Shown here: piece by piece, positions 42,045 to 50,909 of the stretch | Position numbering within the stretch: position 1 is the first letter of the stretch | Layout of the letters: each line of letters begins with the position of its first letter | Assembly: GCA_024398935.1 (NCBI GenBank) | Contig: JAKSIH010000017.1 | Location: 1-52,671, forward strand | Direction: 5' to 3' | DNA: 52,671 nucleotides | DNA from: Fibrobacter sp. | Lineage (GTDB): Bacteria > Fibrobacterota > Fibrobacteria > Fibrobacterales > Fibrobacteraceae | Notes under the pieces: model-generated | Database searches by the model: none | What the model saw: the letters and a program-made list of their open reading frames with translations, nothing else | What the model was told of the DNA's origin: nothing | Position numbers and translations under genes: made by a program

Positions 42045-45000
42045 ATGCCTAAGCGTACAGACCTCAAGAAGATTATGCTCATTGGCTCTGGTCCGATCGT
42101 TATCGGTCAGGGTTGCGAATTCGACTACTCCGGCGTGCAGGCCTGTAAGGTGCTGCGTCGCGAAGGTTACGAAGTGGTGCTGGTGAACAGCAACCCGGCA
42201 ACCATCATGACCGACCCGGAAATGGCCGACCGTACCTACATCGAGCCCCTGAACGTGGACATTCTCCACGAAATCATCCGCCGCGAACGCCCGGACGCAT
42301 TGCTCCCCACTCTGGGTGGCCAGACCGCCCTGAACCTTGCCATGGAACTCCACGAAAAGGGCATTCTCAGCCGCTACAACGTGGAACTCATCGGTGCAAA
42401 GGCCGAATCCATCGCCCGCGCCGAAGACCGTAAGCTCTTCAAGGACGCCATGCTCTCCATCGGCCTGGACCTCCCCCGCTCCGGTTCCGCACACTCCATG
42501 AGCGAAGCCAAGGCAATCGCCCAGACCATCGGCAGCTGGCCTTTGATTATCCGCCCGGGCTTTACCCTGGGTGGTACCGGTGGCGGTATCGCACACAGCG
42601 AAGACGAATTCGAAGCCATCGTGAACCGCGGCCTCGACGCCTCCCTCAACAACGAAGTCTTGATCGAAGAATCCCTCCTGGGCTGGAAGGAATTCGAAAT
42701 GGAAGTCATGCGCGATAAGAAGGGCAATGCCGTTATCGTCTGCTCCATCGAAAACCTGGACCCCATGGGCGTTCACACCGGCGACTCCATTACCGTGGCC
42801 CCGATCCAGTCTCTTGACGATCGCGCCTACCAGGCCATGCGTGACGACTCCCTGAAGGTCATGGAAGCTATCGGCGTTGAAACCGGTGGATCCAACGTTC
42901 AGTGGTCCATCAACCCTGTGACCGGCCGCCGCATCATTATCGAAATGAACCCCCGCGTAAGCCGTTCCTCTGCTCTTGCTTCCAAGGCAACCGGCTTCCC
43001 CATCGCAAAGATTGCAGCACTCCTCGCTGTGGGTTACACTCTCGACGAACTGAAGAACGACATTACCCAATCTACTCCCAGCTGCTTCGAACCGGCTCTG
43101 GACTACGTCGTTACCAAGGTTCCTCGCTTTACCTTCGAAAAGTTCCCCAAGGCAGACAGCACTCTTGGCACCCAGATGAAGTCCGTGGGCGAAGCCATGG
43201 CTATCGGCTCCAACTTCAAGCAGTCCATGCAGAAGGCCCTGCGCTCCCTGGAAACTGGTTTCGGCGGCTTCGGCGCCTGCGCCAAGTGCGAACAGTTCCT
43301 GGCTTACGACGACGAGACCTTGGCCAAGGAAGTTGCCCGCCCCAGTGCAGAACGCATCTTCGTGGTCTATGCCGCCTTCCGCCGCGGTTGGGACGTTGAA
43401 AAGCTTTACGAAATCACAAAGATCGACCGTTACTTCCTGCGTCATTTGGAAGAACTGGCCCAGTTCGAAGACGAAATCCGCGCCGCAGGCTCCCTCGAAG
43501 CCCTCTGCAAGGACAAGGACCTGTTCCGCCAGGCCAAGGAATTCGGCTATAGCGACATCCAGATCGGCTACATCTTCGGCAAGACTCCGGAAGAAGTCAT
43601 GGCCGCACGTAACGCCATCAGCCTGAAGCCCAGCTACTACTCCGTAGATACCTGCGCCGGCGAATTTGAAGCCGTCACTCCGTACTACTACTCCTGCTAT
43701 GCAGACCACACCGAGCCCGTCCGCGAAGTTCCGAACCGCGACAAGAAAAAGCGCATCATGGTGCTGGGCGGTGGCCCGAACCGTATCGGCCAGGGTATCG
43801 AATTCGACTACTGCTGCTGCCACGCTGCATTCACCCTGAAGAAGCAGGGCTACGAAGTCATCATGGTGAACAGCAACCCGGAAACTGTTTCTACGGACTA
43901 CGATACTTCCGACAAGCTTTACTTTGAACCGCTGACCCTCGAAGATGTCATGGGCATCTACGAACGCGAAAACTGCTACGGCGTTATCGTTCAGTTCGGT
44001 GGCCAGACTCCGCTTAACTTGGCAATGCGCCTGAAGAAGGCCGGCGCCAACGTGGTGGGTACAAGCCCCGAGGATATCGACCTTGCCGAAGACCGCGACT
44101 TCTTCAAGCAGCTGGTTGACAAGGTGGGCATCAAGCAGGCCGCTTCCGGCATCGCCCACAATGTGGAAGAAGCCCTCGCCATCGTGGAAGAGATCGGCTA
44201 CCCCGTTCTCGTGCGCCCCAGCTTCGTGCTGGGCGGCCGCGGCATGGTGATCGTCTATAAGGAAAAGTACCTCCGCAAGTTCGTGGAAGAGGCTGCAGCC
44301 ATCGGCGAAGGCAAGCCTATCCTTATCGACCGCTTCCTGGAAGACGCAACCGAACTTGACGTGGACTGCATCAGCGACGGCAAGACCACCGTTGTGGGCG
44401 CCATCATGGAACACGTGGAACCCGCAGGTATCCACTCCGGCGACTCCGCAAGCGTCATCCCGCCCATGACCCTCAGCAAGGACCTGCAGGAAAAGGTCCG
44501 CGGCTACGCCAAGGAATTTGCAAAGGAACTCCATGTGGTTGGCCTCATGAACATGCAGCTCGCCGTCAAGGATGGCGAACTCTACATGATCGAAGTGAAC
44601 CCCCGCGCCTCCCGCACCGTGCCCTTCGTCTCCAAGTCCATCGGCGTGCCTCTGGCAAGCTACGCAAGCCGCTGCATGCTGGGCGAAACCCTCGAAGAAA
44701 TCGGCTTCACCGAAGAAGTCCACGTTCCGTACGTGAGCGTGAAGGAAGCCGTGTTCCCCTTCGTGAAGTTCCCGGGCGTCGACGTGACCCTCTCCCCGGA
44801 AATGAAGTCCACCGGCGAAGTCATGAGCCTGGATCGCGACCGCGGCCTCGCCTACCTCAAGAGCCAGCTGGCCTCCGGCAACCGCATCCCGGGCCAGGGC
44901 AACATCTTCGTCTCCCTCAAGGACGAGGACAAGGCCCGCGCAGTGCCCCTGATCCGTCAGCTGGTGGAACTGGGCTACGGCCTCTACGCCACCCGCGGCA

Positions 45001-45308
45001 CCTCCACCATGCTCTACAACGAAGGCATCAAGACCCGCGCCGTGTTCCGCATTTCCCGCGGCCGCCCGAACCTGCTGGACCTCATCCACGACAAGGAAGT
45101 CCAGTGGATCGTGAACACCAGCGAGACCGGCGCCGAAGCCATGGTCGATGAAATCCAGATGCGCAGCAAGGCAGTGGTCAGCGGCGTGCCTATCACCACC
45201 ACCATCGCCGCCCTCACCTCCACCGTCGAAGGCCTCATGGACAAGCACGACTACGGCAGATTCGAGGTTTGCAGCCTCCAGGAGTATCATCGTCACATTG
45301 TCAAATAA
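42045..45308 (+). CDS. carB: Carbamoyl-phosphate synthase large subunit, copy 2
   Basis: 1087 residues, full length, clearly a paralogue of the gene at 27556 rather than a recent copy. Same two ATP-grasp halves: [45 protein letters not shown]; then [41 protein letters not shown]-terminal MGS-like domain with [19 protein letters not shown] precedes the ATG. It lies 118 bases after carA, so these two are the likely CPSase operon, and its CarB is the natural CarA partner. Confidence 0.95.
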   Translation: MPKRTDLKKIMLIGSGPIVIGQGCEFDYSGVQACKVLRREGYEVVLVNSNPATIMTDPEMADRTYIEPLNVDILHEIIRRERPDALLPTLGGQTALNLAMELHEKGILSRYNVELIGAKAESIARAEDRKLFKDAMLSIGLDLPRSGSAHSMSEAKAIAQTIGSWPLIIRPGFTLGGTGGGIAHSEDEFEAIVNRGLDASLNNEVLIEESLLGWKEFEMEVMRDKKGNAVIVCSIENLDPMGVHTGDSITVAPIQSLDDRAYQAMRDDSLKVMEAIGVETGGSNVQWSINPVTGRRIIIEMNPRVSRSSALASKATGFPIAKIAALLAVGYTLDELKNDITQSTPSCFEPALDYVVTKVPRFTFEKFPKADSTLGTQMKSVGEAMAIGSNFKQSMQKALRSLETGFGGFGACAKCEQFLAYDDETLAKEVARPSAERIFVVYAAFRRGWDVEKLYEITKIDRYFLRHLEELAQFEDEIRAAGSLEALCKDKDLFRQAKEFGYSDIQIGYIFGKTPEEVMAARNAISLKPSYYSVDTCAGEFEAVTPYYYSCYADHTEPVREVPNRDKKKRIMVLGGGPNRIGQGIEFDYCCCHAAFTLKKQGYEVIMVNSNPETVSTDYDTSDKLYFEPLTLEDVMGIYERENCYGVIVQFGGQTPLNLAMRLKKAGANVVGTSPEDIDLAEDRDFFKQLVDKVGIKQAASGIAHNVEEALAIVEEIGYPVLVRPSFVLGGRGMVIVYKEKYLRKFVEEAAAIGEGKPILIDRFLEDATELDVDCISDGKTTVVGAIMEHVEPAGIHSGDSASVIPPMTLSKDLQEKVRGYAKEFAKELHVVGLMNMQLAVKDGELYMIEVNPRASRTVPFVSKSIGVPLASYASRCMLGETLEEIGFTEEVHVPYVSVKEAVFPFVKFPGVDVTLSPEMKSTGEVMSLDRDRGLAYLKSQLASGNRIPGQGNIFVSLKDEDKARAVPLIRQLVELGYGLYATRGTSTMLYNEGIKTRAVFRISRGRPNLLDLIHDKEVQWIVNTSETGAEAMVDEIQMRSKAVVSGVPITTTIAALTSTVEGLMDKHDYGRFEVCSLQEYHRHIVK

Positions 45309-45311
45309 CAA

Positions 45312-45445
45312 GAGTGGCGGAAAAGGGACGTCTGCAGGAATAGCGTGCAAGGCGAACGTCGCGACAGAGAACGTGTTCTCTGGCATGACTGAGCCGAAGC
45401 CGCTGACGCCGAAGGCGTCAATACCATAGACACATCGTGAAGTAA
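45312..45445 (+). pseudogene. Remnant of a carB C-terminus, interrupted
   Basis: If bases 45341-45422 are removed, the frame reads [16 protein letters not shown] and stop, repeating the [10 protein letters not shown] end of carB2 with different codons. A 3'-end duplication next to carB2, parallel to the one at carB1. Confidence 0.75.
45341..45422. mobile_element. Palindromic insertion element, TAG...GGCGTC family, copy C (82 bp)
   Basis: TAGCGTGCAAGGCGAACGTC, an AGAGAACGTGTTCTCT hairpin, ATGACTGAGCCG, GACGCCGAAGGCGTC, then a duplicated AA. Same block order as copies A and B. Splits GGAA^TACC of the carB remnant. Confidence 0.75.
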
Positions 45446-45450
45446 GAGGA

Positions 45451-45479
45451 TGTCATCCCGGACTTGTTCCGGGATCTCC
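45451..45479. repeat. Dispersed TGTCAT-type palindrome
   Basis: TGTCATCCCGGACTTGTTCC then GGGATC. First of three in a row. Confidence 0.6.
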
Positions 45480-45490
45480 TTTCACTAAAG

Positions 45491-45560
45491 TGTCATCCCT
45501 TCGACAGGCTCAGGGCAGGCTCTGAGCGAAGTGCCGTAGGCACGAAGTCGAAGGATCTAG
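45491..45560. repeat. TGTCAT-type palindrome with nested hairpins
   Basis: TGTCATCCCTTCGAC ... GTCGAAGGATCTAG, with inner CTCAGGG-type and GTGCCGTAGGCAC palindromes nested in the stem. Confidence 0.55.
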
Positions 45561-45574
45561 CAGCACACCCCGTA

Positions 45575-45602
45575 TGTCATCCCCGCGAAGGCGGGGATCC
45601 AG
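45575..45602. repeat. Dispersed TGTCAT-type palindrome
   Basis: TGTCATCCCCGCGAAGGCGG then GGATCCAG. Confidence 0.6.
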
Positions 45603-45608
45603 CATTAC

Positions 45609-45640
45609 AAAAGGACTTGAGTTCATCTCAAGTCCTTTTT
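45609..45640. terminator. Bidirectional terminator
   Basis: AAAAGGACTTGAG / CTCAAGTCCTTTTT, perfect stem with TTCAT loop. Confidence 0.85.
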
Positions 45641-45645
45641 CTTTT

Positions 45646-45801
45646 GGGCGTTGCCCTTACGGGCCGGCCCCTTGCGCTATAAAAAGACCGAACTGGAAAA
45701 ATCCAGTTCGGTCTTTTTGTCGTTCAGCCTCGCGCTCCTTGAAACTGTACGAGGCAAGCGCCGCGCGAGTCCGACCCCATACGGGCTGCGGGGCCTAACG
45801 C
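45646..45801. repeat. Structured element downstream of carB2 (copy 2), with terminator at 45680-45719
   Basis: Same parts as 30787-30910: GGGCGTTGCCCTTACGGGCC, GGCCCCTTGCGCTA, a GACCGAACTGG / CCAGTTCGGTC terminator, then ATACGGGCTGCGGGGCCTAA. It has an extra stretch in the right part. Confidence 0.65.
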
Positions 45802-45818
45802 GAAAGCAGGGCAAAACT

Positions 45819-46310
45819 CTACTTCAAATTTTCAACAAATGAATTTAAGAGCGTCTCGCTGATATGCCTTTTGGACAATCGAAGAATCCTAGCGCATTCA
45901 ATCGCATCTTCTTTATTCAACAGACCATTTTCATTAGCAGCTGTTAAAATGCCAATTGTGCCGGATATTCGTAATTTCATGGTTGTAGCCACATGTCTGG
46001 CTCGAACTTCATCGACAATTAAAAGATCGCTCTTGTTTTCGTCGGAATAGATGATCGCTTCGCTTTCGCCAAGATCCAAACCAGTCATGCGCATCAGCAT
46101 ATTGACAGTGTTGCTATTGGCAATCGATACTTTCTTGAGAAAGCTGCAGTTTTTTACTTTGTCGGCTTCCTCTTGAAAAATCGGGTTTGAAACCAGTTCT
46201 TCGAACACAGCCTCGGGAAGCAGGACCTCGCCAAAGAGAGTTTCAAGAATGTCAAGACGGTTGATTTTGAGAAAAGAAATTATTGGAGTTGTATCAGAAA
46301 CGACAATCAT
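45819..46310 (-). CDS. DUF3368 PIN-like toxin, pair 1
   Basis: 163 residues starting MIVVSDTTPIISFLKI. DUF3368 signatures: SDTTPI with the first Asp, PEAVFEELVSNPIF, TGLDLGESEAIIY and LLIVDEVRARHVA. These PIN-like nucleases are usually encoded after a UPF0175 antitoxin, as here (2-base gap). The protein at 49579-50070 is a clear paralogue. Confidence 0.82.
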   Translation of the reverse strand: MIVVSDTTPIISFLKINRLDILETLFGEVLLPEAVFEELVSNPIFQEEADKVKNCSFLKKVSIANSNTVNMLMRMTGLDLGESEAIIYSDENKSDLLIVDEVRARHVATTMKLRISGTIGILTAANENGLLNKEDAIECARILRLSKRHISETLLNSFVENLK

Positions 46311-46312
46311 CC

Positions 46313-46585
46313 CTACCTCTTGGAAAGTAGTTCCATCACATTGCCTGCGTCCTGTTCAACTTCTTCCCAGCTCTGGTCAATATACGGGATTCCCTCGTTC
46401 CCATACAATTCAATCAGTTCCCACTTGGAAATGCCCAAAATTTCGGCGGCACGACCATGCGAGATTGTCTCGTTCTTGATAAAGGGGTACAGCAACAAAG
46501 CGTTGCGACGGAGCTCGTCGCACTTGTTTTCACACACCATGAAATTCATGATGTCTTCCGGGACTTCCATTGTTATTGTCGCCAT
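46313..46585 (-). CDS. UPF0175-family antitoxin, pair 1
   Basis: 90 residues starting MATITMEVPEDIMNF. The core NALLLYPFIKNETISHGRAA then EILGISKWELIELY is the helix-turn-helix-like UPF0175 pattern. A strong GGAGGT site lies 7 bases before the ATG at 46585. The frame is open further upstream into the MITE, but that start lacks a ribosome site. The 5' region is shared with the pair-2 gene at 50346. Confidence 0.82.
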   Translation of the reverse strand: MATITMEVPEDIMNFMVCENKCDELRRNALLLYPFIKNETISHGRAAEILGISKWELIELYGNEGIPYIDQSWEEVEQDAGNVMELLSKR

Positions 46586-46799
46586 AATCGACCTCCTTCG
46601 CTTCCCGCTAATATACATTTTTACAGCATTCCAGGGAAGGTCTTGTATTTTTCCCGGGCCCCTTTTTTGAATACAAATATTCTCTACGCAAACTTCGGTA
46701 TGGAATTCGCCATTATTGGCAGAAACTGCTTTATCCATTTTTCCTCCGGTCGCTACAGGCTTGAAAAGCGACGGTTTGATTGGCTGTGTCAAGTCATTT

Positions 46800-46937
46800 G
46801 ACACTGTATACTTTCCGTGTTTATGACCGACCGCAGTCAAGCAGGGTCAGTTCAAGCGCAAATTCTCCCAAAACCGCCTAAATGTAAACTTGGGGCAACA
46901 TTTGGGTAGGATTTAAACATTGTGGGTATACAGTGTC
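46800..46937. mobile_element. MITE copy 1 (138 bp)
   Basis: Terminal inverted repeats GACACTGTATAC (46800-46811) and GTATACAGTGTC (46926-46937), extended by T/A on the outside. The interior is nearly identical to 49367-49515. No ORF of its own, no clear target duplication. Confidence 0.88.
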
Positions 46938-46938
46938 A

Positions 46939-47207
46939 CTTTTAGCCTGTCAAAATTAGTCCATTGCCGTTTTCAGGCTAGAATCGCCATATTCGCGTTT
47001 TGGGGTACCTCTGGGCTCACGAAACATTGTCCAAATAGTTGACATGGTTTTAGCCCCAAAATCAGCCCAGAATCGCGCCGTGGAATCACAAATAAAGCTG
47101 TTTTTGCTAGTCCTAAAAAGACCGCCAGAAACAACGAAAAAAACGAGCCTTTACACCCGTTTCATAACCCTGGGAAAACTCGTTTCCAATAATGTCTACA
47201 AACACCC
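46939..47207. other. Spacer without a recognisable gene
   Basis: Downstream of the FISUMP gene. Contains several half-palindromes (for example GCCTGTCAAAATT and TTCAGGC) but no terminator with a clean T run and no ORF. Confidence 0.3.
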
Positions 47208-48368
47208 CTACTCAGAGTCCTTGACACAGCGGACAGAAAGTCCGTCGTTTTCGTTATCGGCACAGACACTTATCATTCCTGCAGAACTATTGCTGAATTC
47301 GACTATCACAGGACAGTCATTATTTCTTGTATCTATGGTAGATGTCCAGAAATAGGCGGAAGTTCCGGGCTCGAAAAACTTTTGGAATTCTGCGGAATAT
47401 TCGCCGGCAGGCAGAGCGGCAAAGCCGTATTTGTCAATTGCTTTTTTCCAACCTTGGGCGGCATAATCGTAAAATGCCGAATAGCCCCCATTTCCACTGA
47501 ACGGCCATTCCTCTATTGAAGGAAGGTGCCATCCTGAAGGACATACAGAATTGGCTGCCTTGAGAGTATATAGGCGCCCATACTTGTCGCAGTTTTCCGT
47601 CTTGTTTTCGTTACACCAGCTCTGGACTCCGTCTTCCATTTCGTAGTTGAGGTTTTCAGCCATCCAGACGCCTTCTTCTAATTGGACCGTCTTATAAGTT
47701 TTGCTATCACGGGAATCGTCCATAACGGAATAGTCGTGTTCGCGTTTTGTAGGCTCTGGAGCCGATCCTTCGCTGATTTCGTAGGTGATTCCGCTGAACC
47801 GAACAAACTTGACATTCTTGTTGTTCGCATCAATGTCGAACCAGTGATCACTATAGCACGAACATGTCGTTTCCATATGATGCTCTCCGTATTCGATTTC
47901 CAATGTATCACCGGAACGCTTTGTCAACAGGTCTGCTTCAACTTGACAGAGATCCATTACGTTCAAAATCATCACTTGGTAATTTCCTTTACCGTCTTGA
48001 AGAATGTAAGCCTTGGGCAATTCTTCTGATGAGTCTTCTACACTAGCAATGAGGGCAGATCGTTTGGCTAATACTCGTTGCTCTAAACCAGATGAAATGC
48101 AAAAGCCGAGTTTCAAGCCTCGTTTAGTGTCTTCTGCAAACGCATTTGAAGGCTCTGCTTTGTCACTAGAACTAGATTGCAACTCACTTGATGAAGAATG
48201 TTTGACGTCTACGGAACTGGACGAATTATCTACGGAGCTCGAAGAACTATCGTTCTGCGCCACGGTGTTGTCAATTTCTGTAGTCCCCGCCTCGTTAGGA
48301 GAATCGGAGCAGGCCCAGAGCAGAGCTACGGATAAAGCGATTACGAAATTTGTCTTATTCATATTCAT
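47208..48368 (-). CDS. FISUMP-domain lipoprotein
   Basis: 386 residues. Signal peptide with lipobox LWAC (Cys20), then a Ser-rich linker (about residues 40-75) typical of Fibrobacter surface lipoproteins. The C-terminal half is the FISUMP domain (TIGR02145): VWMAENLNYEMEDG, CDKYGRLYTLKAAN, VCPSGWHLPSIEEW, YFWTSTIDTRNN and LSVRCVKD. Expected at the outer surface; role not established. Its ATG overlaps the stop of the TIGR02147-type gene by 1 base, so the two are translationally coupled. Confidence 0.92.
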   Translation of the reverse strand: MNMNKTNFVIALSVALLWACSDSPNEAGTTEIDNTVAQNDSSSSSVDNSSSSVDVKHSSSSELQSSSSDKAEPSNAFAEDTKRGLKLGFCISSGLEQRVLAKRSALIASVEDSSEELPKAYILQDGKGNYQVMILNVMDLCQVEADLLTKRSGDTLEIEYGEHHMETTCSCYSDHWFDIDANNKNVKFVRFSGITYEISEGSAPEPTKREHDYSVMDDSRDSKTYKTVQLEEGVWMAENLNYEMEDGVQSWCNENKTENCDKYGRLYTLKAANSVCPSGWHLPSIEEWPFSGNGGYSAFYDYAAQGWKKAIDKYGFAALPAGEYSAEFQKFFEPGTSAYFWTSTIDTRNNDCPVIVEFSNSSAGMISVCADNENDGLSVRCVKDSE

Positions 48369-49207
48369 TAGCCTTTCCTTGATTCAATGTTGCTAATCTT
48401 GTCTGTCAAAGGGAAAATTTGCAAATTCATTTGGTAGACCTGATCTATCTTTTGACACTCGTTGGCAATGTCGATAATCTTCTTGCGGAAAATTTCGATT
48501 TCCCTGGTGATACGATCATAAGTGCGCTTGTCAATGCCCATGGTGATTCCCGAAAAGTTGCGTTCCTCGACAGAATCGTTGGCGATGGAGCGTGCCGCCA
48601 GTTCGGTCATCTTTTTATTCATGGTTCGAATGACAAGGGGTATAGTTTCCTTGGAGCCCTTCACGGCCTTTTGCGTTTGCTCATATATTTCGTCAGCATT
48701 CTTTTTGAGCAGGTCTGCCTTGACAAGGAACTGCAGGGTGTCGCGGACTTGTGCCGCCGTCGTCTCGCTACGGATTTTGGAAGCGATCTCACCAAAAGTA
48801 GCTCTCGGCATGACTGGCGCAAGTTCGCGGACGATAGGACAGGTCGGGTCTTCATAATAGCGAAATGCATCTGCATCAATTATTCGGATCTTATTCATGC
48901 GGGCTTCGCGTTCAAGCGCCATAAGGGCCGCTTCCTTTTCGCTGTCGTTCTTGGCGTTGCCAAATCTTACGAGCAAGGCGAAATAGGTGAAACCAAAACC
49001 TTCTAGATTCATGGCACGAGCCACCTTAGCGACACCCGGCTTGCTCAAGCTTGTTTTGCCATCGCAGACCAGTTTCAGGTATGCCGGAGAAGCAAAACCA
49101 GCAAGGCTTGCGAATTTACGCCATGTGAAGTAAGAACTTCTTTTGCGTTCTTCATAGAAGTCTTGCATATATTGGCGGTAGTCTTGATATTCAGTAACAG
49201 GTCTCAT
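48368..49207 (-). CDS. TIGR02147-family protein (putative DNA-binding regulator)
   Basis: 279 residues starting MRPVTEYQDYRQYMQDFYEE; the longer reading from a TTG at 49246 is unlikely. N-terminal region TWRKFASLAGFASPAYLKLV looks like a helix-turn-helix, followed by the family core with FRYYEDPTCPIVRELAPVM and a C-terminal ERNFSGITMGIDKRTYDRI. This family is known as a paralogous set in Fibrobacter. It directly precedes and overlaps the FISUMP lipoprotein, suggesting a regulator-target module. Confidence 0.9.
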   Translation of the reverse strand: MRPVTEYQDYRQYMQDFYEERKRSSYFTWRKFASLAGFASPAYLKLVCDGKTSLSKPGVAKVARAMNLEGFGFTYFALLVRFGNAKNDSEKEAALMALEREARMNKIRIIDADAFRYYEDPTCPIVRELAPVMPRATFGEIASKIRSETTAAQVRDTLQFLVKADLLKKNADEIYEQTQKAVKGSKETIPLVIRTMNKKMTELAARSIANDSVEERNFSGITMGIDKRTYDRITREIEIFRKKIIDIANECQKIDQVYQMNLQIFPLTDKISNIESRKG

Positions 49208-49366
49208 GTTATGAAAAATAAAACAAAAATAGCGATTTTGCAACAAAAATCACCGTTTTTCAAAAAAATTTCAAAAGAAAAACGAATATGATACAAATGC
49301 GTTTCATAAACAACTTACAAGAAATCAACTTTCCACATTTGCGTTAGCCGGGCTCTGTCGGGCCAA
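49208..49366. other. Upstream region of the TIGR02147 gene
   Basis: AT-rich near the gene, no ribosome site of normal strength before 49207. The right part contains a GCCGGGCTCTGTCGGGC palindromic stretch next to MITE copy 2. Confidence 0.3.
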
Positions 49367-49515
49367 GACACTGTATACCTTTTGTGTTTATGACCATCCG
49401 CAGTCAAACCGCAGTCAAGCAGGGTCAGTTCAAGCGCAAATTCTCCCAAAACCGCCTAAATGTAAACTTGGGGCAACATTTGGGTAGGATTTAAACATTG
49501 TGGGTATACAGTGTC
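49367..49515. mobile_element. MITE copy 2 (149 bp)
   Basis: Same terminal inverted repeats as copy 1 (49367-49378 and 49504-49515). The only sizeable difference is an 11-base internal duplication of CCGCAGTCAAA. Direct orientation relative to copy 1. Confidence 0.88.
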
Positions 49516-49578
49516 ACTAAATTTATACAAAAGTTTGGGCGTTGCCCTTGCCGTGACATTCTGTCCGACATTGCCAAA

Positions 49579-50070
49579 CTACTTAGTCAAGTCAATCAAA
49601 TACTGCAAAAATTTAGGAGAAATAAAACGGTCGCTATCCTTCAAAAGGGCTACATAATTAAGGATATCGTCCTTTGAAAGAATCGCCCTTTTATATGCCG
49701 TTGCAATAACGCCGACGACTCCAGTCATCGAAATGCCAAGCTGTTTTGCGACCATGCGTCCGTGTGCTTCATCCATAAGCAACAAATCCGAGTGAGACTC
49801 TAGACAAAGCGTTAATGCCTCGCTTTCGCCCAGATCAAGACCGGTTGCCTTTTGCAACAGACTGACCTTCGATTCGTCTTGCACCGGTGTTACCTGCAAG
49901 AAATCACAATTTCTTATTATTTCGGCCTCGTTGAAAAAAATTGGATTCTGCGTAAGTTCCGTAAACACAGCTTCAGGAATTTTCACGGAGCCGTACATCA
50001 ATTTCAAAAGATCCAGACGGCCTATTTTTAGCAGCGTAATAATTGGAGTCGTATCAGAAACAACAATCAT
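49579..50070 (-). CDS. DUF3368 PIN-like toxin, pair 2
   Basis: 163 residues, same length as the pair-1 toxin. MIVVSDTTPIITLLKIGR, PEAVFTELTQNPIF, TGLDLGESEALTL and LLLMDEAHGRMVA match the DUF3368 motifs. Follows the UPF0175 gene with a 3-base gap. Divergence from pair 1 is substantial, so this is an older duplication or a separate acquisition. Confidence 0.82.
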   Translation of the reverse strand: MIVVSDTTPIITLLKIGRLDLLKLMYGSVKIPEAVFTELTQNPIFFNEAEIIRNCDFLQVTPVQDESKVSLLQKATGLDLGESEALTLCLESHSDLLLMDEAHGRMVAKQLGISMTGVVGVIATAYKRAILSKDDILNYVALLKDSDRFISPKFLQYLIDLTK

Positions 50071-50073
50071 CGA

Positions 50074-50346
50074 TCAGCCTCGGTCCATGGCCATTTCGCA
50101 ATTAGCGATATCTTCTTCCAAATCTTCTATTGGAGAATCTATAAAAGGCATGCCGAAGCGCTGGTAAATTGAGATAAGGTCGAACTTGTTCATTCCAAGG
50201 AGTTCTGCAACGCGGCCCCTGGAAAGCACCCCATTTTTCACGAAGGGGTACATCATCAATGCCCTTTGTTCATTCAGCAAAAACGCGTCCTTTGTTTCAA
50301 AGAACGGCAAAGCCTCCTGCGGGACTTCCATTGTTATTGTTGCCAT
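50074..50346 (-). CDS. UPF0175-family antitoxin, pair 2
   Basis: 90 residues starting MATITMEVPQEALPF; core RALMMYPFVKNGVLSRGRVA then ELLGMNKFDLISIY. GGAGGT is 7 bases before the ATG. About 45 bases upstream of the ATG are almost the same as in pair 1 (TAATATACATTTTTACA on the top strand), so both pairs keep a common promoter. Confidence 0.82.
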   Translation of the reverse strand: MATITMEVPQEALPFFETKDAFLLNEQRALMMYPFVKNGVLSRGRVAELLGMNKFDLISIYQRFGMPFIDSPIEDLEEDIANCEMAMDRG

Positions 50347-50437
50347 AATCGACCTCCTTCGCTAGCCACTAATATACATTTTTACAACTTTCCTGGGGAG
50401 GTTTTACACTTTTTCCGCCCCATTTTATTGTCAGCTA

Positions 50438-50752
50438 CCTAGTTTTGGGGAAGCTTACATAGGAATTTTTGATGTAAAGGAGAGCGTCGAAAGCACTCAC
50501 AAGCCAGAACAAACTAAAGATCTAATCGCAATACAGAACAATCTTGTGATGTCAACAACTGAAAAAATAGAAATACTGGATTTAGTGTATGTGCTAGACG
50601 ATGTACTTACAACAGGAACTCATTTTAAAGCTATAAAAAATAAAATTTTGGAAATAAACCCGGACATCCGTATTATTGGGTTATTTTTTTACAAACCCGA
50701 AGGTCCCCTAGACTACTATAAATACCTTCGAGAAAACAATAAGAACGGGTAA
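50438..50752 (+). pseudogene. Phosphoribosyltransferase-like fragment
   Basis: A 5'-truncated frame ending ...DIRIIGLFFYKPEG. The segment LVYVLDDVLTTGTHFKAI is the PRPP-binding motif (hydrophobic stretch, DD, TTGTH) of ComF/PRTase-type proteins. There is no start codon with a ribosome site; the frame runs back into the promoter of the neighbouring antitoxin. Probably a left-over after a rearrangement. Confidence 0.5.
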
Positions 50753-50909
50753 AGAAAGGCTGGTTTCATTACTGCACTGAAAGTGCAAGGATTTAACCAT
50801 TTATTGGACAATAAACTTATTTTTTTTAGATTTTTGGCATTACCTTTCTGATCATTTCTTTTATAATATTTATCAATTTATTTATCGCATTTTCAATTTC
50901 TTTATAGGA
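50753..50909. other. AT-rich spacer
   Basis: Between the PRTase remnant and the convergent Asp-box protein gene. No terminator or ORF seen. Confidence 0.3.

Noticed and set aside
46586..46840. N-terminal extension of the pair-1 antitoxin
   Set aside because: The extension crosses the MITE border and the paralogue starts at the equivalent of 46585 with a strong GGAGGT site.
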